Below, piece after piece: positions 62,757 to 64,000 of a stretch of DNA of 64,000 nt. The DNA is from CAVQJU01 sp963729215 (GTDB lineage Bacteria > Acidobacteriota > Vicinamibacteria > Vicinamibacterales > CAVVIG01). Numbering within the stretch: position 1 is the first letter of the stretch; each line of letters starts with the position of its first letter. Below the pieces are notes generated by a model. That model made no database searches. It was not told the DNA's origin and was given only the letters and a program-made list of their open reading frames with translations. A program made the translations under genes and the position numbers. The DNA lies in the NCBI GenBank assembly GCA_963729215.1, contig CAVSND010000025.1, forward strand, positions 76,707 to 140,706, in the 5' to 3' direction.

Positions 62757-63788
62757 ATGAGAAACCGATCGGCGTTGAAGACAGTGCCGGGACTGCTGCT
62801 GTGGTTTGCGGCCCTGCTGGTCGCCCAGCCGGCCGCGGCGCTGAACGCCGACTACTGGCGGGGCGGATGGCGAACACCGCTCGGGAATCCGCCGCACATC
62901 TACGAGTTCGTGATTCGCGGTCAGCGGGTCACCGGGGTGTACTGCCGAAACTGCTCCGACGCCACAACGATTGGCTTCATCGACGGGACGTTTGACGACA
63001 GGGTGGGCATCGACTTCACGGTCACCTTTGCCAACCCGGACGGCCGCATCCGCTCGGTCAACAAGCAGCATGCCATGCTCACCGATGGGCGGCTGGTCGT
63101 CACGGGAGCCGGGATATCCAACGGGACCGCACTGACGCTCATCAAGGACCCGCGCGGGGCCGACCCCGGCGGGGCGCCGGCGTATCACCTCCCGCCGGGC
63201 ACTCCGCCTGCGCTGCCGGTGACGCGTCCCGCGGGCGGTGGCGGTGGGGGCGGCGGCGGCTTCGGACCGCAGGCGCCCTACTGGGAGCCCGGACCATTCA
63301 AGGCGTTACGGCCAGTGGACGTCGTCGGCACGTGGATCGCGCTGACCGGGATGGGCATGAACAAGCAGATCTTCACCTTTCTCCTGGTCGGTGACCGGCT
63401 CCGAGGCGTCGTGTGCGGCCGCTGCGACAACACCTACACAATCGGGGCGATGGAGAACATCTTCATCGTCGGCGACAGCTTGTACTTCGACATCGTGCAC
63501 GAGGACTGGGGCGAGAGCGACCCGCCGACCTTCAGGCGGAATATCGTGGCGCGTGTCGTGCAGAACGAGATGATTGCCGGCATTCTCGGCAAGGACCTCG
63601 TCATCAATCCGGCCAATCCACCCCCGCGGCCGGCGGGACGCGGCTTCACGCTCCTCGGGCCGATTGCTCCCGGGGCGACCAGGGGGAACAGCTCCGAAGG
63701 CATCGACGTCTGGGGACCAGGGACGGGCTCCGCCACGCAGCCGCCACCCGGCCGCACGCCGATCCAGGCCGAGAGAACAAGTCGATGA
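62757..63788 (+). CDS. Secreted protein with two homologous CxxC domains, 343 aa
   Basis: Signal peptide (GLLLWFAALLVAQPAAA). Two similar beta-domains: FVIRGQRVTGVYCRNCSDAT near residues 42-61 and FLLVGDRLRGVVCGRCDNTY near 208-227, each with CxxC followed by TIG, separated by a Pro linker and nine Gly (GGGGGGGGGF). The paired cysteines could bind metal or form disulfides. No family recognised. Confidence 0.72.
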   Translation: MRNRSALKTVPGLLLWFAALLVAQPAAALNADYWRGGWRTPLGNPPHIYEFVIRGQRVTGVYCRNCSDATTIGFIDGTFDDRVGIDFTVTFANPDGRIRSVNKQHAMLTDGRLVVTGAGISNGTALTLIKDPRGADPGGAPAYHLPPGTPPALPVTRPAGGGGGGGGGFGPQAPYWEPGPFKALRPVDVVGTWIALTGMGMNKQIFTFLLVGDRLRGVVCGRCDNTYTIGAMENIFIVGDSLYFDIVHEDWGESDPPTFRRNIVARVVQNEMIAGILGKDLVINPANPPPRPAGRGFTLLGPIAPGATRGNSSEGIDVWGPGTGSATQPPPGRTPIQAERTSR

Positions 63789-63798
63789 CGGAGAACGC

Positions 63799-63920
63799 GG
63801 AGAGCGATCAAACGCAGAGATCGCAGAGATCGCGGAGTTTCTATCCAAGAAAGACTCTGCGATCTCCGCGATCTCTGCGTTTTGATCGTCTCTGCGTTCT
63901 CCCTCCGCTCCGCGTTCTCC
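63799..63920. repeat. Short tandem repeats, GCAGAGATC unit, in inverted arrangement
   Basis: GCAGAGATCGCAGAGATCGC in one direction (63811-63838) and its reverse complement (63857-63884), so the region can form a long hairpin, followed by CTCCGCGTTCTC-like copies. Between convergent genes; a likely bidirectional terminator. Confidence 0.7.
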
Positions 63921-63921
63921 C

Positions 63922-64000
63922 CTAGAAATCGACCGTGGCGTTGAACCTGATAAATCGCGGCGTGAGGATCGTCATCGGCACCAGATAGTTCGACCCCGTC
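63922..64000 (-). CDS. TonB-dependent receptor C-terminal end (partial)
   Basis: Last 25 codons on the minus strand: TGSNYLVPMTILTPRFIRFN then ATVDF and a TAG stop. A C-terminal beta strand ending in Phe with this pattern is typical of large acidobacterial TonB-dependent receptors (Oar-like). The rest lies beyond the window. Confidence 0.7.
   Translation of the reverse strand, partial: TGSNYLVPMTILTPRFIRFNATVDF

Noticed and set aside
62193..63188. Minus-strand open frame of 331 codons at the end of the window
   Set aside because: Overlaps two secreted proteins with signal peptides and is antisense or out of frame to both; low-complexity Arg/Gly composition.

Overview
The window is about 65% GC. 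Its gene content points to an acidobacterium of the Vicinamibacteria type: DUF6152 and GHSVGxW secreted proteins, SMP-30 and PQQ-like beta-propellers, multihaem cytochromes, a TonB-receptor tail, long Ser/Thr kinases and many short intergenic repeats. This assignment is an inference; there is no rRNA in the window. The assembly carries at least 15 single-base frameshifts, all of the +1 (one extra base) type, so many genes below are given as one corrected gene although the raw frame is broken.

Layout. 1-4100: esterase tail, secreted proteins, an SMP-30 protein, a di-haem cytochrome and a DUF2278-like protein. 4100-9330: a Crp-type regulator with a coiled-coil partner, then a tightly overlapping kaiC-kaiB-kaiB-hybrid kinase operon. 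9390-12640: DUF6152 protein and three paralogous secreted proteins. 12725-21160: deoxyhypusine synthase-like protein and a minus-strand operon for 4,5-cleavage of gallate/protocatechuate (transporter, LigAB-like, LigK, LigJ, LigC and a DUF6282 protein). 21190-27700: serine hydrolase, octahaem cytochrome, MsrA, sugar-dehydrogenase-like propellers and a VOC protein.

27800-57600 is the core of the window: a tetrahydromethanopterin (H4MPT) C1 pathway (fae, mtdB, mch, two ftr, fwd/fhc genes and cofactor-biosynthesis-like genes) interleaved with a complete selenocysteine system (selA, selB, selC tRNA, and selD that is itself a selenoprotein). The fwdB gene at 41537-42869 has an in-frame TGA at codon 116, exactly where tungsten/molybdenum formylmethanofuran dehydrogenases carry their metal-binding Cys or Sec. 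A stem-loop fitting the bacterial SECIS model follows, and a fwdD gene lies just upstream. A second B paralogue at 45448-46737 has Thr at the same residue and resembles the metal-free FhcB of methylotrophs. I read this as a selenocysteine-containing, metal-dependent formylmethanofuran dehydrogenase in a bacterium, side by side with parts of an Fhc-type formyl hydrolase. Next to it is a four-gene operon (OsmC, acyl-CoA dehydrogenase family, PhnD-like protein without signal peptide, core-MetE) of unknown purpose.

57600-64000: kinase remnant, intact Ser/Thr kinase with C-terminal helical repeats, VOC, GNAT, HTH and MarR-like genes, two secreted proteins and the tail of a TonB-dependent receptor. 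How it may work together: methoxylated aromatics would yield gallate or protocatechuate for the lig-type operon and formaldehyde for the Fae/H4MPT route, which ends in formate or CO2 through the Fwd/Fhc complexes.
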